Origin: Microvelia longipes
Lineage: Eukaryota > Arthropoda > Insecta > Hemiptera > Veliidae
Length of the DNA stretch: 64,000 nucleotides
Reading direction: 5' to 3'
Assembly: GCA_018340805.1 (NCBI GenBank)
Contig: JACMZG010000008.1
Location: 30,861,764-30,925,763 of the forward strand
How positions within the stretch are numbered: the stretch's first letter is position 1; the number at the start of each line of letters is the position of its first letter. Position numbers and translations under genes: made by a program. The notes beneath the pieces were generated by a model. That model searched no databases, had not been told where the DNA came from, and saw only the letters and a program-made list of their open reading frames with translations. Below are positions 23,026-33,730 of this stretch, piece after piece.

Positions 23026-23841
23026 CAGTCGGACCTCCATATAACGAACTTCTATACAACGAAAGTCTCTATGTAACGAATTTTTTTGCGTTCCCTTGAA
23101 TTTGTGTTTAAAAGTGTTTCTATTTAACGAAAAATTTCTATACAACGAACAAAATTTCCAGAAATAAAGATAAAGACAGACCGCAAACTTTCAAGGAATT
23201 GACCAAAACGGCACTTCTGTTTTCTGTAATTTCCCCAATTATTTATTGATTCTCGCCCTGCCTATATCTAATTTGCGAACTCTTTATACAATTTTCTATG
23301 AATGGATTAACAGCATAGAACCAGAAATCTTTCAGTTTTTAATTTGGTATTCGGTCTGACCAGGTCGTTTGTGAAACTTTTTATTTGTTTGTAAATCGAG
23401 ATTATTAAAATGTCAAAACAGAAATCGCTGTCCCTTTCTGAAAAAATCAATTTATTAAGATTCTGACGATGGAGTCAAAAACAAGACTTGTATCTGAGTA
23501 TAAATCGCTCCTAGTTCTATATCAACTTCTATATACTTAGGTTATACGAAAAAAGTGGCGATTTAAAACAAAGTTCTCGAGTATGTAAGTACAAGGACAT
23601 TGATGACGCAATTTTACATTGGGTGACAATGTTAAGGGACAAAAATATGCTGTGACAGGACCGCTAATAAAGAAAAAGCTGCTAAATATGCAACTGCGAG
23701 GTTATTATTCATCCTATATATCTATTAAAATGCCATAAATAGTACAGAGTTATTTATTTTTTCAATTTCTCTACAACGAAATTTCTATATAACGAATTTT
23801 TCACTTGAACCTTTAAGTTCGTTATATAGAGGTCCGACAAT
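23026..23841 (+). mobile_element. Relic of a pogo/Tigger-type (Tc1/mariner superfamily) transposon
   Basis: The left end CAGTCGGACCTCCATATAAC follows TA, the usual target dinucleotide. The right end reads TTCGTTATATAGAGGTCCGAC, its inverse, with the last bases eroded. Subterminal CTATACAACGAA/TTCGTTGTAGAG copies occur at both ends. CAGTCGGACCTC-type termini are characteristic of pogo/Tigger elements from established knowledge of the family. At about 816 bp it is well short of an autonomous element (2 kb or more), so most of the transposase, including the whole DDE catalytic region, has been deleted. See the pseudogene at 23410-23710. Confidence 0.85.
23410..23710 (+). pseudogene. Decayed N-terminus of a pogo/Tigger (CENP-B-like) transposase
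   Basis: From ATG at 23410 the frame reads MSKQKSLSLSEKINLLRF and stops at 23464; this looks like the start of the N-terminal psq-type helix-turn-helix of CENP-B/Tigger proteins. After frameshifts it resumes at 23587 as KYKDIDDAILHWVTMLRD, matching the opening of the CENP-B-type HTH domain. Another frame further on gives a KAAKYATAR segment, the expected continuation. At least two stops and two frameshifts are present and there is no catalytic domain, so it is dead. The family match was made by eye. I do not write out a repaired protein. Confidence 0.75.
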
Positions 23842-24455
23842 TGATTCTTGTTTAAATTCCACGCTGATATTGTTACTAAAATACGTTAAAACGTTTTAAC
23901 TATCATTTCTAAAATGTTAATTGCATAGCCTATATTACAAACAATTCGCATCCGTGGTTAGAAAATCTTTTAACTTTACAACAAACAATAATTGATCAGA
24001 AACTACTATCGGAGTTAACGCCAAATGATGACTTGCCAAGCTAAATTTTGAATTCAATTACTAACTAAATCAGTCAAATTGAAAAACCAGAAACATGATT
24101 TTTGTTTATTTGAATAAACAATTTACTTTAAAACATTTAGAATAACAACTTTTTTAGTATATTAGACGTAAATAGGGGGAGGGAGCTCCAAAGCCAATTC
24201 AAATTTAGATCTTGATAAGAAAGGATTTAGGGATCGGTCCGTTTGACACAAAAAGACAAGAAATCAAAACTAGAAAGAATTCAGGATTGTTATTAAAAAT
24301 ATTTAGAAACAAAAATGTTTAATAAATGTTTAAATAAATCATTAAATTAATGAAATACCAAAATTAAATAAAAATCAGTGCAAAAAATTGCATTTACATC
24401 AACAGATGACAAAACAAAAATCTAACAACAAACAAAACTTTAAAAAAAAATCTAG
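23842..24455. other. AT-rich DNA with nothing recognisable
   Basis: No gene or repeat is supported. GC-richer DNA starts near 24465. Confidence 0.45.
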
Positions 24456-24464
24456 CGCATTATT

Positions 24465-24660
24465 CATCATGTAAGGCCCATAGCTAGCCAGGAGTTGTAG
24501 GAGGGACGAAACCAATCCGAGAGGAGGCGATGTATCACGTACCTTTATAGGATTTCCGCTGAAAATTACTTCGTCAGAGGGGGCGACACTTTCTAGGAGG
24601 GTAGACGCCCCCCAGGCCATTCCCAGGCTTCGGGCCTGCATCATGTCAGAAAAAGTTGTT
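24465..24660. repeat. GC-rich repeat fragment, probably a transposon end
   Basis: The block is much richer in GC than its surroundings, with GAGGGGGCGACACTTTCTAG, GTAGACGCCCCCCAGGCC and CAGGCTTCGGGCCTGCATCA. On the minus strand it reads as a frame of 81 codons rich in Leu and Ser with no domain. Blocks of this character (GGGGGCG next to AGGCCTGG) resemble GC-rich ends of hAT-like or non-LTR elements and the insertion at 14221-14462, but no homology was computed. Low certainty about class. Confidence 0.35.
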
Positions 24661-24779
24661 GAGAAAAATATTATTTAGTAAAGAATATAATCATTCAAGA
24701 ATGAATACTGGTTATCTCAACCAATGCAATCGACATAATGGCAAGTACAAAATACAACTTGGCCAGTTCCAAAGGAAAG

Positions 24780-24870
24780 CAAAGGGCCTCGGACCCTGAC
24801 TGCTTCGCTGCCTCGGCAACTCTGCGGCTCATTTCATTAGCTACATGACGACCATGTAGCTCTTCAATGA
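24780..24870. repeat. GC-rich 'GGGCCTCGG...TGCTTCGCTGC' motif
   Basis: GGGCCTCGGACCCTGACTGC, TTCGCTGCCTCGGC and CTCTGCGGCTCATTT form a short GC-rich block in AT-rich DNA. It resembles the blocks at 31470-31535 (GGGCCTTCGGCCCGTAGCTG) and 32993-33045 (TTAGCTGCTTCGCGGCG), suggesting a dispersed GC-rich motif family. The following TAGCTACATGACGACCATGTAGCT makes a small hairpin. Confidence 0.4.
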
Positions 24871-24879
24871 CAAAATAAT

Positions 24880-25412
24880 TTAAAATTAAATCCAGTGATA
24901 AAATAAAACAGCCCAGCGTTATACTAAACCGTCCCTACATGCGGTATTAACACGGACATTTCTTTTTATTTCAATGGGAAAAGTAACGACGAATTATTGG
25001 AAATATTGGAAGAGAGAAGGAATATTGAGAGAAAGGAATGAGGAATATAAAAGTTGTTTAATTAGAAGATGGTTGATTAGGTCCTGGTCGGGTCTGAGGA
25101 CCAGAGATTGTTTTTCTTTAATTAAGATAAAGTTATCTCATGATACAGTAAGTAATTTTACTTCTAAATTGTTTAAATATACTTTAAATTTCAATTTGGC
25201 TCAATAAACATAAATTATTTGATGAGCAGTTGTTGGTTTCTCTAATCTTACTTGTTCAGATACGATTCAGTTATAAATTAAAAAATGTTAACGTAAAAAG
25301 AAATGAAATATTTCTTTTTTAAAGTCAGGAAACTAATCTAAGGAACATTTTATTTAATGAATTAAGTATATGCATTTTTTTCATAGGCGATTCTAGCTAA
25401 AACTCTCTGGGG
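24880..25412. other. AT-rich DNA with no supportable gene
   Basis: A 77-codon frame at 24974-25207 (MGKVTTNYWKYWKREGILRE...) is Lys/Arg/Trp-rich but shows no domain. It may be chance. Confidence 0.4.
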
Positions 25413-25487
25413 GTATATATATATATATATTATATATATATTATATATATATATATATATATATTATATTATATATATATATATATA
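25413..25487. repeat. Interrupted (AT)n microsatellite
   Basis: About 75 bp of AT dinucleotides with several TATT phase breaks. Confidence 0.95.
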
Positions 25488-25879
25488 GCAATCGTTTTGT
25501 TTTGCTATGTTCTCTTGTACAGTGTACTTTTCTTTTTTAATGCTTTACAGTGGTTATTTTATTTGATATTTTAAAATAAGGCAGTAAAAACAATGGTAAA
25601 AAAACACTACTGCAATCTTAAAAATAATTTTATAAACTTCCGTTTCCATAAAACAATTATAAAAAAAAAATAAAACCAGAAATAGATCAAACTTTTTTAG
25701 TCTATATAAGTAACTGCGAGTATTTTCAGCAATAATAATTTACTTATTTATCGTTTCAACTATGTATCAGCTAAGCCACCAGCTAACTGCTCAGCAACTA
25801 TTTGTCCCAGTAAAGAGATATTAAAATGTCATTTAAAATGATAATTAAATAAGTATTAATAATATAATAACGTCTGTTT
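25488..25879. other. AT-rich DNA with nothing recognisable
   Basis: No gene or repeat is supported. Confidence 0.45.
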
Positions 25880-25970
25880 AAAGCCTTGCTTATCGGGGTG
25901 ATTCTCAGGGATAACCCACGCGGGTATACCTCTGGTGGTAGTAGCAACTGTTACGCTCCAAGAAAATTTT
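25880..25970 (+). repeat. Family E repeat, 5' fragment
   Basis: AAGCCTTGCTTATCGGGG, TCTCAGGGATAACCCACGCG, then CTGGTGGTAGTAGCAACTGTTACGCTC. The same order of motifs is present at 28505 and 55583. It abuts the family A copy at 25985, which may have inserted into it. Confidence 0.65.
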
Positions 25971-25984
25971 CTTTATAAAATGTC

Positions 25985-26725
25985 AAGAACGAGGTACCTC
26001 GGAACTTATCCTCTTCACATCGGATTCGCTACGCTCATCCTCTCTACTTCGAACTCATCAAAATATATAATTCGCCAAATGTATACTAAGACATGTCTTC
26101 GGACACACTTCGCTCGTTCTCAGATAAAAAATTCATTTGTTTCATTCTCAGCGGTCACCCATACAGCACTGACCACGCTCAATGCAGCTTAACTATTATG
26201 ATCCAACAAATATCATTGATATACTTGTTGTATTAAAACGAAACTTAGTGTTTTATTACGTAAAGGTAGTATTAGGTTCTATCTTGTACCAAATTTCAAC
26301 TTATTTGCATTGTTTTCCAATTTTAATTTTTTAAAAACATTCACAAGTCATTCAATGAAAATTAAACTAATGCTGATAATAAGATGGATTGGAACATATG
26401 TTGGCTACATGCGTGCTAAATCTCAATCCGATCGCATCATTTTTCAAAATTTTCGCTGAGTCATTACTGCGATTTAATGACGTTAAAAAATCTTTTTTCT
26501 GGATATTACAATTAAACCGGTAGATTGTTTTTGTAAAAAATTTCAACTCTCTAGCATAAATTCACTAAAAGCTTCGATGATAACAGACACACACACACAC
26601 CCTCATACAGACAGGCCTTATGAAAACCACTCAGGAGGCCTTAAAACAGATAATTACGGTGACATCCCGGTTTCGGATTTTTTTGCAAACACAATACTTT
26701 TCAGAAAAGTAAAAAGGAAGCTTAT
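25985..26725 (-). repeat. Family A dispersed repeat, near full-length copy
   Basis: It starts at the 3' terminal block in reverse (GAACGAGGTACCTCGGAACTT, CACATCGGATTCGCTACGCT) and the second core (ACACACTTCGCTCGTTCTCAG). It continues through CTGACCACGCTCAATGCAGC, TTATGATCCAACAAATATC, AAACTAATGCTGATAATAAG, an eroded TGACGTTA, and AAGCTTCGATGATAACAGAC with an ACACACAC run. It closes at the 5' end with GGCCTTAAAACAGATAATTAC and CCCGGTTTCGGATTTTTTTG. It is about 740 bp and non-coding. Together with the 20940 copy it defines the family. Confidence 0.85.
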
Positions 26726-27167
26726 TTTGGTAACAGTGCTTTATATTACATACATACAGCCATCGGAAACGTAATTTTAGATTACTGCCCATAACTATAT
26801 CTAAATTGATTAAATTATTTTATTTATGTTACTTAAAGAGGAAGAAATAGTTTTATTATAATATCATTAAGTTTATTATTTTTAAGGAAGTAGGTCAATG
26901 GTTAAACGTTGTTAAGTTTGGCAGTGTTCCTACTTTCAGTAAAGGGTTACCGAGGAGCATACGTTGCAACAATATCATTGATTAATCTACTGGAATCAAA
27001 AATTTTAGAAACAATCTCAGAATAAGTAATTCGGTTTATCTTAGAAAACTGTTTATTAAGGTTTAATCGATAGTTTAATTTAATTATTTTATTGAGCTTT
27101 ACAACCGCAAAATTGTTACTATCATAATGAACTTACTACTAAGACTACTTTACAGCCTGTAGGGTAA
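26726..27167. other. AT-rich DNA with nothing recognisable
   Basis: No gene or repeat is supported up to the hairpin at 27168. Confidence 0.45.
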
Positions 27168-27211
27168 TATCAAGGAGTATAGTATAAACCTATGTAAACT
27201 ACTCCTTGATA
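27168..27211. repeat. Perfect 12-bp-stem inverted repeat
   Basis: TATCAAGGAGTA (27168-27179) pairs exactly with TACTCCTTGATA (27200-27211) around a 20-nt loop. No T-run or coding neighbour follows, so a terminator is not proposed. Confidence 0.75.
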
Positions 27212-27727
27212 ACTTAACCTCCTGTCTTCATGATGAAGAGGTATGGTAGGCTTGATAACAGTTTTCCATTCCTAACAGAGGTTAGGTTCTTTCTATGATA
27301 ATAAAAATTCTGACAAGGAGTATGTACTACGAGTATGTGCTAAGAGAAGCCACGCCAAGTAATTTTTATCATATGGAAAAGAGCAAGATTTTAGAAGTAG
27401 TTCTCAGATGGCGGCACTGCTTATGCCTATTTTTTGATCCTGATGCTGCTGGTACCTAAACTTTTATTTTGAGTGTTTGATGTCCATATCAGGATATTGT
27501 ATTAGCGGCTTGGCTATAAACATGACTTTTTTATTGGCTTGTTCAAATGTCCAATAAAAAAAATGTATACAGCAATAAATTCACACTTCACCAAGTATCA
27601 TTAAGTTCTATCTTAACTGATAATCGGCGGAGTCAAATACAATATCAATTAATTTAATTTATATAGAACATAGTCTATATCTACAAAATACAATTTACGC
27701 AAATGCAATAAAATTATTTAGAAAAAT

Positions 27728-27845
27728 CAGGAACGGGGTGACTTGAAACTTATCCTCATCACATCAGATTCGCTACGTTCATTCTCCGTACTTCGGACTC
27801 GCTTCGCTCGAAGCGCTTATGAAGCGAATACTTTACCAATAATTT
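27728..27845 (-). repeat. Family A 3'-terminal fragment, head-to-head with next copy
   Basis: In reverse: CGGGGTGACTTGAAACTTAT, CACATCAGATTCGCTACGTTC, CTTCGGACTCGCTTCGCTCG. It breaks at about 27845 where a plus-strand family A copy starts, so the two form a large inverted pair. Confidence 0.75.
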
Positions 27846-27849
27846 TCAA

Positions 27850-28475
27850 AATTTATTTAATGCCATCTAAGAGGTTGTCACAAAGTTGTCTGTCTGTATG
27901 GGTGGGTGTATGTGTGTTGTCTGTTATCTTCATACCCTGTGTATTATGCTTAACTGCAATAAAAATATCAGTTTTAGTTGTAATAAGCTAACGGGAAAAT
28001 ATTTTTTATGACGTCATTGACCTGCAAAAATGGCTCAGACAAAATTTAAAAAATGTTACGATTAATTTGAGATTTATTACGCGTGTAGCCATGTATGAAA
28101 CTAACATATCTGTCAAGTTTCATCTAATTATCAGCATTAGTTCAATTTTTATCAAATGACCTGTATAAGTTTTTTAAAACATTATAAAATATTGGAAAAT
28201 AATCCAATTTAAAGGAAATTCAGTACAAGAGTATACCTTTACACAATTTTATATAAGTTTTGTTTTAATGTGACAGGGATACCCGAGAATCTTGTTGGAT
28301 CATAAAAGTTAGCACCATCCATCGTGTCCTGTGTCTGGATGGACGACCACTGGGAATGAAACGGATGAATTTACTGTCTGAGGACGAGCGATATATTTAT
28401 TGCAGAATAAATTTAATGACTTTATACTCATCCGATGTGATGAGGAAAATTTTCTGAGGTGCCCTATACCTTATT
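27850..28475 (+). repeat. Family A dispersed repeat, copy lacking the 5' end
   Basis: It begins at GCCATCTAAGAGGTTGTCAC (5' TTAAGACCTCCT region eroded), then TGTCTGTCTGTATGG, TGACGTCA at 28009-28016, CAAGTTTCATCTAATTATCAG, TTGTTGGATCATAAAAGTTA, GTCTGAGGACGAGCGA and the 3' block TCATCCGATGTGATGAGG with GAGGTGCCCTATACC. The core unit is partly deleted (GAGCGATATATTTATTG). With 27728-27845 it gives inverted family A 3' ends about 620 bp apart. Confidence 0.8.
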
Positions 28476-28504
28476 TTTTTTATTTTTCAATAATAATACA
28501 CGTT

Positions 28505-28690
28505 AAGAGCCTTGTGACTTATCAGGGATAACCCCTGCGGGAACCACCTTGGTTGTCGTGACAACCATTAAACTTCAAGTGTATTCTAAAGTTGGCAATA
28601 ATTTATTTGAATAATATCTTATATAAACAGAGAGCGTAACCTGGGATGTGATCCCAAGACCTAAGTGGTGTCAAAGGTCAGGATAAATAA
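28505..28690 (+). repeat. Family E repeat
   Basis: AAGAGCCTTGTGACTTATCAG, GGGATAACCCCTGCGGGAACC, ACCTTGGTTGTCGTGACAACC, then GAGAGCGTAACCTGGGATGT with GTGATCCCAAGACC. The GTGACAACC..GTTACGCTC part at the left of other copies and the GAGCGTAACC at the right are inverted relative to each other, so the family may be a fold-back element of about 190 bp. Origin unknown; no cloverleaf is seen. Confidence 0.7.
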
Positions 28691-29679
28691 ATACTCACGC
28701 TGTAACGACCTTAACCACAAAGGGGGCAATATTTTTCAATAAAGAGAAAGAGAAAAAGCGGCCAATGTTTTATGCCTTTTAATAAATAAGAAGAACTTGG
28801 TTTCACATTCAGCAGCTTTTTTTTATATTATAAATTATAACTCTATATTCATAGGAATTATAAAGAACAATTATAAAATTTAATAAAACTAAAAAAAAAA
28901 AAAAATTTTATGCGTAACATCTTCTCATGAAGTATTGAAAGGAAGCAAATTTATAAAATAATAATAAATGTAATAAAATGAAAAGGATATAAGTCAGCAT
29001 TCCTGATTTCTGTATAAAGAACCAATGGTTACCCCATCTTTATCTTAGCTTCGTAGCAAAACAGAAAGAACCACCGAAAAAACGTAAAATTTATTACCGC
29101 ATTGTTACTGTAATTGCTTAAAGTATTGTAACCTACTCAAAGGTTTCCTTCGAAAAGTAATAAGAAAACCTTCTCTTTAAAACAATAAGATATTATTATA
29201 GTAATAAATTTCGAGTCTCCCTCTTCAGACATCGTTTAAACGCAGTAAGGAAACTAACATTTAAAGAAAGTTCTAATCCGATTTCCTTTTGCGAAGTCAC
29301 AAAGCTCTTCATTTTAAGAATATTTAAATATTTTAGTAGTTGAATTTTAATATTAAAAAACTTTATAATGAAATATTAAACAGTTTAAAATAATATTTTA
29401 GCAAAAAAACACTATTAAATTATATTCTTTAGTTTAAAAAAAAGTAAATAAATAAATGTTAGTATTTTGATAAAGAAAATTTCTTAAAATCAATAAGTCA
29501 TAGAATGAAATGACACCTTAAGACGCTTTTAAGTGTGCATTATTTTTTTACTAAAAAAAATTCAGTACTTAATTTTCCTATGCTACAAAAATACAGAAGA
29601 ATTTAAAAAGATTGGGCTTATATTGCTTTTGAATAATTGTGACGTATAATTTAGGAGCATTGATAAAAATCGAGCTCAG
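28691..29679. other. AT-rich DNA with nothing recognisable; poly(A) near 28890
   Basis: No gene or repeat is supported. A run of about 14 A at 28890-28904 is not linked to a recognisable retroelement. Confidence 0.45.
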
Positions 29680-29950
29680 ATTTTTATCAGAGTGCCTCTC
29701 AAAACTCGGTCCGCTTATCCTCACTACTTCAGAATTGCCTCGCTCGTCCTCAGAATACAAAAATCATCAAATTTATATTACAAGACGTAAAAACATTTGC
29801 ATACATACATACTGAGAACTATGGTGAACAGACAAACACGCTCAGAAGGCGTTAAAAACACCTAAAACTAATAATACATGTCAAACCCCGATTTCGGCTT
29901 TTTTGCATACCCCGTACTTTTCCATTACAACTTCAGTATAAATGAGGAAA
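29680..29950 (-). repeat. Family A dispersed repeat, internally deleted copy with 5' end
   Basis: It starts in a degraded 3' block (CCGCTTATCCTCACTACTTC, GCCTCGCTCGTCCTCAG), jumps to ACATACATACTGAGAAC and CAGAAGGCGTTAAAAACACC, and ends with ACCCCGATTTCGGCTTTTTT, GCATACCCCGTACTTTTCC and ATAAATGAGGAAAA. This copy shows GTACGGGGTA at the 5' end, and GTACGGGGTACC is also the reverse complement of the 3' end, a possible short terminal inverted repeat of the family. Confidence 0.7.
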
Positions 29951-31465
29951 ATTAAAAATTAGCAACTGAAATAATTCATACAATGAGAAGTCTATTAAAG
30001 CCATCCTAAAAAAATCATTACTATGGTAAATAAAATGGTGGCTCTTTAAAAGGTTGGCATTCTTGCTTTAGCAATAATAAAAAAAAATTCAGAATTTTTC
30101 CTCGCCTACTACTTTTTCTAAGTTCCTTCACTCGTCCTTAGAAAAAGAAAACCACTGCATTTAGAAAATCATTGTATTGAAAACCACCATGAATTTAAAA
30201 TTCATTATCCCCCGTATGAAGATTTTTAGGTTAACTTATATTTTATAGTGTTCAGCAGAATCTATCATGGAAAGAAATGCTTTTCCTATACGCCTACTGT
30301 ATAAATAAATAAAAAAAAAAAATGAAAGATTACTATAAGATTTACAGTACTAGTTTATACATAAGTCTTTATTTTCATTAAAAAGACTCAAAGAAGTAAA
30401 AATACGCAATAATAAAAATTAACACACAGTATAAAAGTTAATTACAAATGCAAAAACTTTCATTATACAACTGCGACATAAAAAGAAGATGGTTGCTAGT
30501 AAAATTTTATTACATTATTAAACGCAAATGCTAATGTCTTTTCGTTTTCGAATTGTTTCTGAACAAAATATCCCATAACAAGAAGTAACTTGGGATCCTT
30601 GCTTCAAAAGTCAAATACTTAACGAAAGAATATGAAACCAGTTCAAAAGAAATTTTTTTTTGTTGGATATTAACAACAAAACTGCAACAACAGGATTTTT
30701 TTTTTTTTTTTTGTCTTTAACTAAGGAACACAGTACTGAATGGTAAAAAACCTAAAATTCAATAAAATATCAATTTTTCGGCATTGCACATTAAACAATA
30801 AATAATAATAGATAAGTTGTACTGTTCTCTTTCTCAAGAACAGCTCAATACCTGTAATTTGAAGCCTGCTTTGTATCTTAACCATGATAACCTGAAAAAT
30901 AAAAAAAAAGATTTTTATGAGTTCTGAAATTAATGATTTGGTGATATTTTAGGCAGCATTTTGTACATATTATTTTTGGTGGATATAAGAAATTATTATT
31001 ATTATTATTATTTGTTTCAAAAATTCGGTTAGCCTATATTTCTTTATCATTTAAAATATTTGTAAGGGATCACGCCTTTTTTTACTTTTTCCATTTTAAA
31101 CATTAATATGCCTTAAGATTTGCAAAACATGCACCGTCTGGGATTTTAATTAGATTTTCAATTATTTAAAAAATAAAATAATTGCGTATGTTTGATACTG
31201 CAGTTGTTTGGCAATTCAATTAAAAATTACTTAAATTTAAACAGTTTTAACTATGTAACTTGTTAGTTAAATTAGTTAACATCAAAATTAGTTAAATCAT
31301 TAGTTGTTTTGACAGAGATTTTGTGGTATATGTTAAACATGGTTAAGCATTAATACACTTGAGTTAAAAAAAAATATATTTAGTTATAATTATAAAAAAA
31401 TAAAATTAGTTCATTAGTTTAATGGTTATGGCTTTAATAGTTTTCTTTTAAATTGCTCTTGATAA
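29951..31465. other. AT-rich DNA; minor repeat traces
   Basis: A degraded family A core may lie at 30100-30150 (CTTCACTCGTCCTTAG). TTTGACAGAGATTTTGTGGTATA at 31308-31330 is shared with 36236-36258 upstream of the CCGGTTTCGACTT fold-back. T-runs occur near 30695. No gene is supported. Confidence 0.4.
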
Positions 31466-31535
31466 TACGGGCCTTCGGCCCGTAGCTGCTCCGCTGTCTG
31501 AAGGCCTCCGTGAAGTCGCTTTGCGGTCACATTGT
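31466..31535. repeat. GC-rich hairpin block
   Basis: TACGGGCCTTCGGCCCGTA (31467-31485) is a perfect palindromic hairpin with a UUCG-like tetraloop, followed by GCTGCTCCGCTGTCTGAAGG and TCGCTTTGCGGTCACATTG. The block stands out in very AT-rich DNA and resembles 24780-24870 and 32993-33045. It may be an RNA-structured repeat or a transposon end. Confidence 0.55.
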
Positions 31536-32548
31536 TGTTGCTTTTATTATTTGTGGTTTTATTATTATTTATTGTTACATAGCATTTTGCAATGTATTTA
31601 GCGGATTTCAACAATCTATATCGACATATGAAATAATTCGATAAAACATTTATTTACATTTATAAAATAATCAAAACATCTACAACATTTTATACAGATA
31701 TATCATATTATTTTATTAAACCACCTGTAAATCGGCTATTAGCTGAGTCACGCTAATATAATATAGTGCCAATAAAAACTTGAAACATAAGGGTATAGTG
31801 TTCATTCATGGCTATTCTTTCATAATTAATTTGCTAAAAAGTCCAAATTATGCTCTAAAATACAAACTTATTCAGATGTGCAATTGTAAAATAGGAATAA
31901 TAAAAAGAACTTAGTCATAGAATTAAGACCAAACTCAATAAAAGAAAGGGTACTTATTTTATCAGGTCATATTGTAATAAGTAAATAAATGTGTTACCTT
32001 ACTTTCTCCGGCAGACATATTTACGAGCCCTTCTACAGTAAAACTTTCTATATCCTTCTCATGCATTCAAAGTTTCAATAGCTTTACTTATAAGACTTTT
32101 TTTTCAAACGTTTGCCCTTTTCAAAAGTGTTTACAATGATTTATAATATTTAAATACGATAAAAATCTAGCCGACATGACAAAAATTTTAAATCTTTATT
32201 TAATACTAATGTCTAGAAAAATAGTAATAAAAATGACAAATTTATGAACAAGATGAAACGATTTAAAGGAATAAGATGTAGTTGAAAATAAAAAAAAAAC
32301 TTGTAACCTCCATAAATATGTCAATAGATAATTATATTTAATACATAGGTTTTTCAAAAATTATTATAGCTAAAAAAGAAACAAGGAAATAGAATAAAGA
32401 ATTAAGAGCATAGATGTAACGTTAACTAAGTCATTATAAAGGGTGTACCAAAAGTCTACTCATCTTCTTGAACACACATTATACGAATGAAACTTAAGGC
32501 AATTTGCACGAAGGAAACTTTATGGAAGTAGTTAGGAGTTGGGTGGTG
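31536..32548. other. AT-rich DNA with nothing recognisable
   Basis: No gene or repeat is supported. Confidence 0.45.
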
Positions 32549-32952
32549 GTATGAAATGGATGCAGTTCAGCTTATTTACCAGTTTAATTATAATCTTTAT
32601 TTGTTATAAACATTTATGTTTCTACAAATTTATTAAAATGTTTAAATGGTGATTAAAACGAAATGCCATAGTTACAAGCCATAATTTGGGCAAAGAAATA
32701 AAATTAAAATAAAATTAAACTTCTGAAATTTCCTTTTTTAAGAAAAAAAACTACTATATATATCTTGTAAAGAAGTAAACTATGATACCCAAAGGTAGGG
32801 GTTTTCCAGGTTTCAAACAAATTAAAAATGGACTGCATTAAACACCAATATTATACATAGGTATCATATTGAGACACGCTTAAGAGCCCTAACTATAAAA
32901 TAAAATATACTGTGGTATGAAGTGGATGCAGTTCAGCTTATTTACCAGTTTA
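32549..32952. repeat. Direct repeat pair of about 39 bp
   Basis: GGTATGAARTGGATGCAGTTCAG plus CTTATTTACCAGTTTA occurs at 32549-32587 and again at 32914-32952, one base different, 365 bp apart. This could be an LTR-like or target duplication trace or a segmental duplication; the DNA between shows no coding signal. Confidence 0.8.
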
Positions 32953-32992
32953 GAGCTACCAATAAAGTAATAAATAAATGACCTTTTGCTCC

Positions 32993-33045
32993 TTAGCTGC
33001 TTCGCGGCGTTGGGCACCTTTTGGCCTGGTCGCAGCCTCATTGTT
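32993..33045. repeat. GC-rich 'TTAGCTGCTTCGCGGCG' block
   Basis: TTAGCTGCTTCGCGGCGTTG, GGCACCTTTTGGCCTGGTCG and CAGCCTCATTGTTGTTG. It shares GCTGCTYCGC and the following CA(C)ATTGTTGTTG with 31466-31560, so the two are probably copies of one repeat. Confidence 0.5.
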
Positions 33046-33479
33046 GTTGTCCAATTACTTCTGATCTCACATGACTCTTAGATTTAAATTTAAAACGAAT
33101 TTAGACATAAACGAATTCAGAATTTGTTTCTGAATTCTGAAAAAAAAAACACACACAGAAACCCCAAATACACGAATTTTCAGCAAGGTAAAAACTATAA
33201 ATAAAATCTTGCTCAAACCCCGTTTGAGTTTTAAACTTCTACGCTGAAGGTTAAAAGTATTATCAGTAAAAAACACAATCACGTTTTTTTACTAAAACAT
33301 ATGAAATTCACTTATATCGTGGCTCTTTGAAACTTATTTATAAATGGCTAAGGCCATTTATAAACAGGGGTATAAACTAGTAATATGACAAACTAATTTA
33401 GGACAAAGGAAACAGCATGCTAGTGCTGCGAAACGACTCACAAAGCCGAGGGTGTAGCTGCCAAGAGACCTAAGGCCTC
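33046..33479. other. AT-rich DNA with nothing recognisable
   Basis: The 71-codon minus-strand frame at 33067-33282 has no domain. A GC-richer patch at 33425-33475 (AAGCCGAGGGTGTAGCTGCC) is unassigned. Confidence 0.4.
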
Positions 33480-33730
33480 TTATCTTAAAATTTAACTAAT
33501 ACTGATAATGATATGACACTTTTGTTGTTTGGACTACATGCGTACCAAATTTAAAATTGATCCGATCATTTTGCAAAGGGAGCTACTATAATAACATATA
33601 CACAGACAATTAATTAAATCTACTCAGGTTGTCTTAAAAACACTCAAAACTGATAATTGAGGTGAAACCCCAGTTTCGAATTTTCAGAGCAAACTCTTCA
33701 CTTTTCTAATATAACTATGGTATAAAAGCA
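33480..33730 (-). repeat. Family A dispersed repeat, 5' half
   Basis: In reverse: AAATTTAACTAATACTGATAATG, ATGACACTTTTG, GGACTACATGCGTACCAAAT, TTGATCCGATCATTTTGCAA, GTTGTCTTAAAAACACTC, ACTGATAATTGAGGTGAAACC, CCCAGTTTCGAATTTTC. The 3' block and the microsatellite region are absent or reduced. Confidence 0.7.

Noticed and set aside
28890..28904. Poly(A) tail of a LINE or SINE
   Set aside because: No reverse-transcriptase remnant, Pol III boxes or target duplication are seen around this A-run or the one at 58550.
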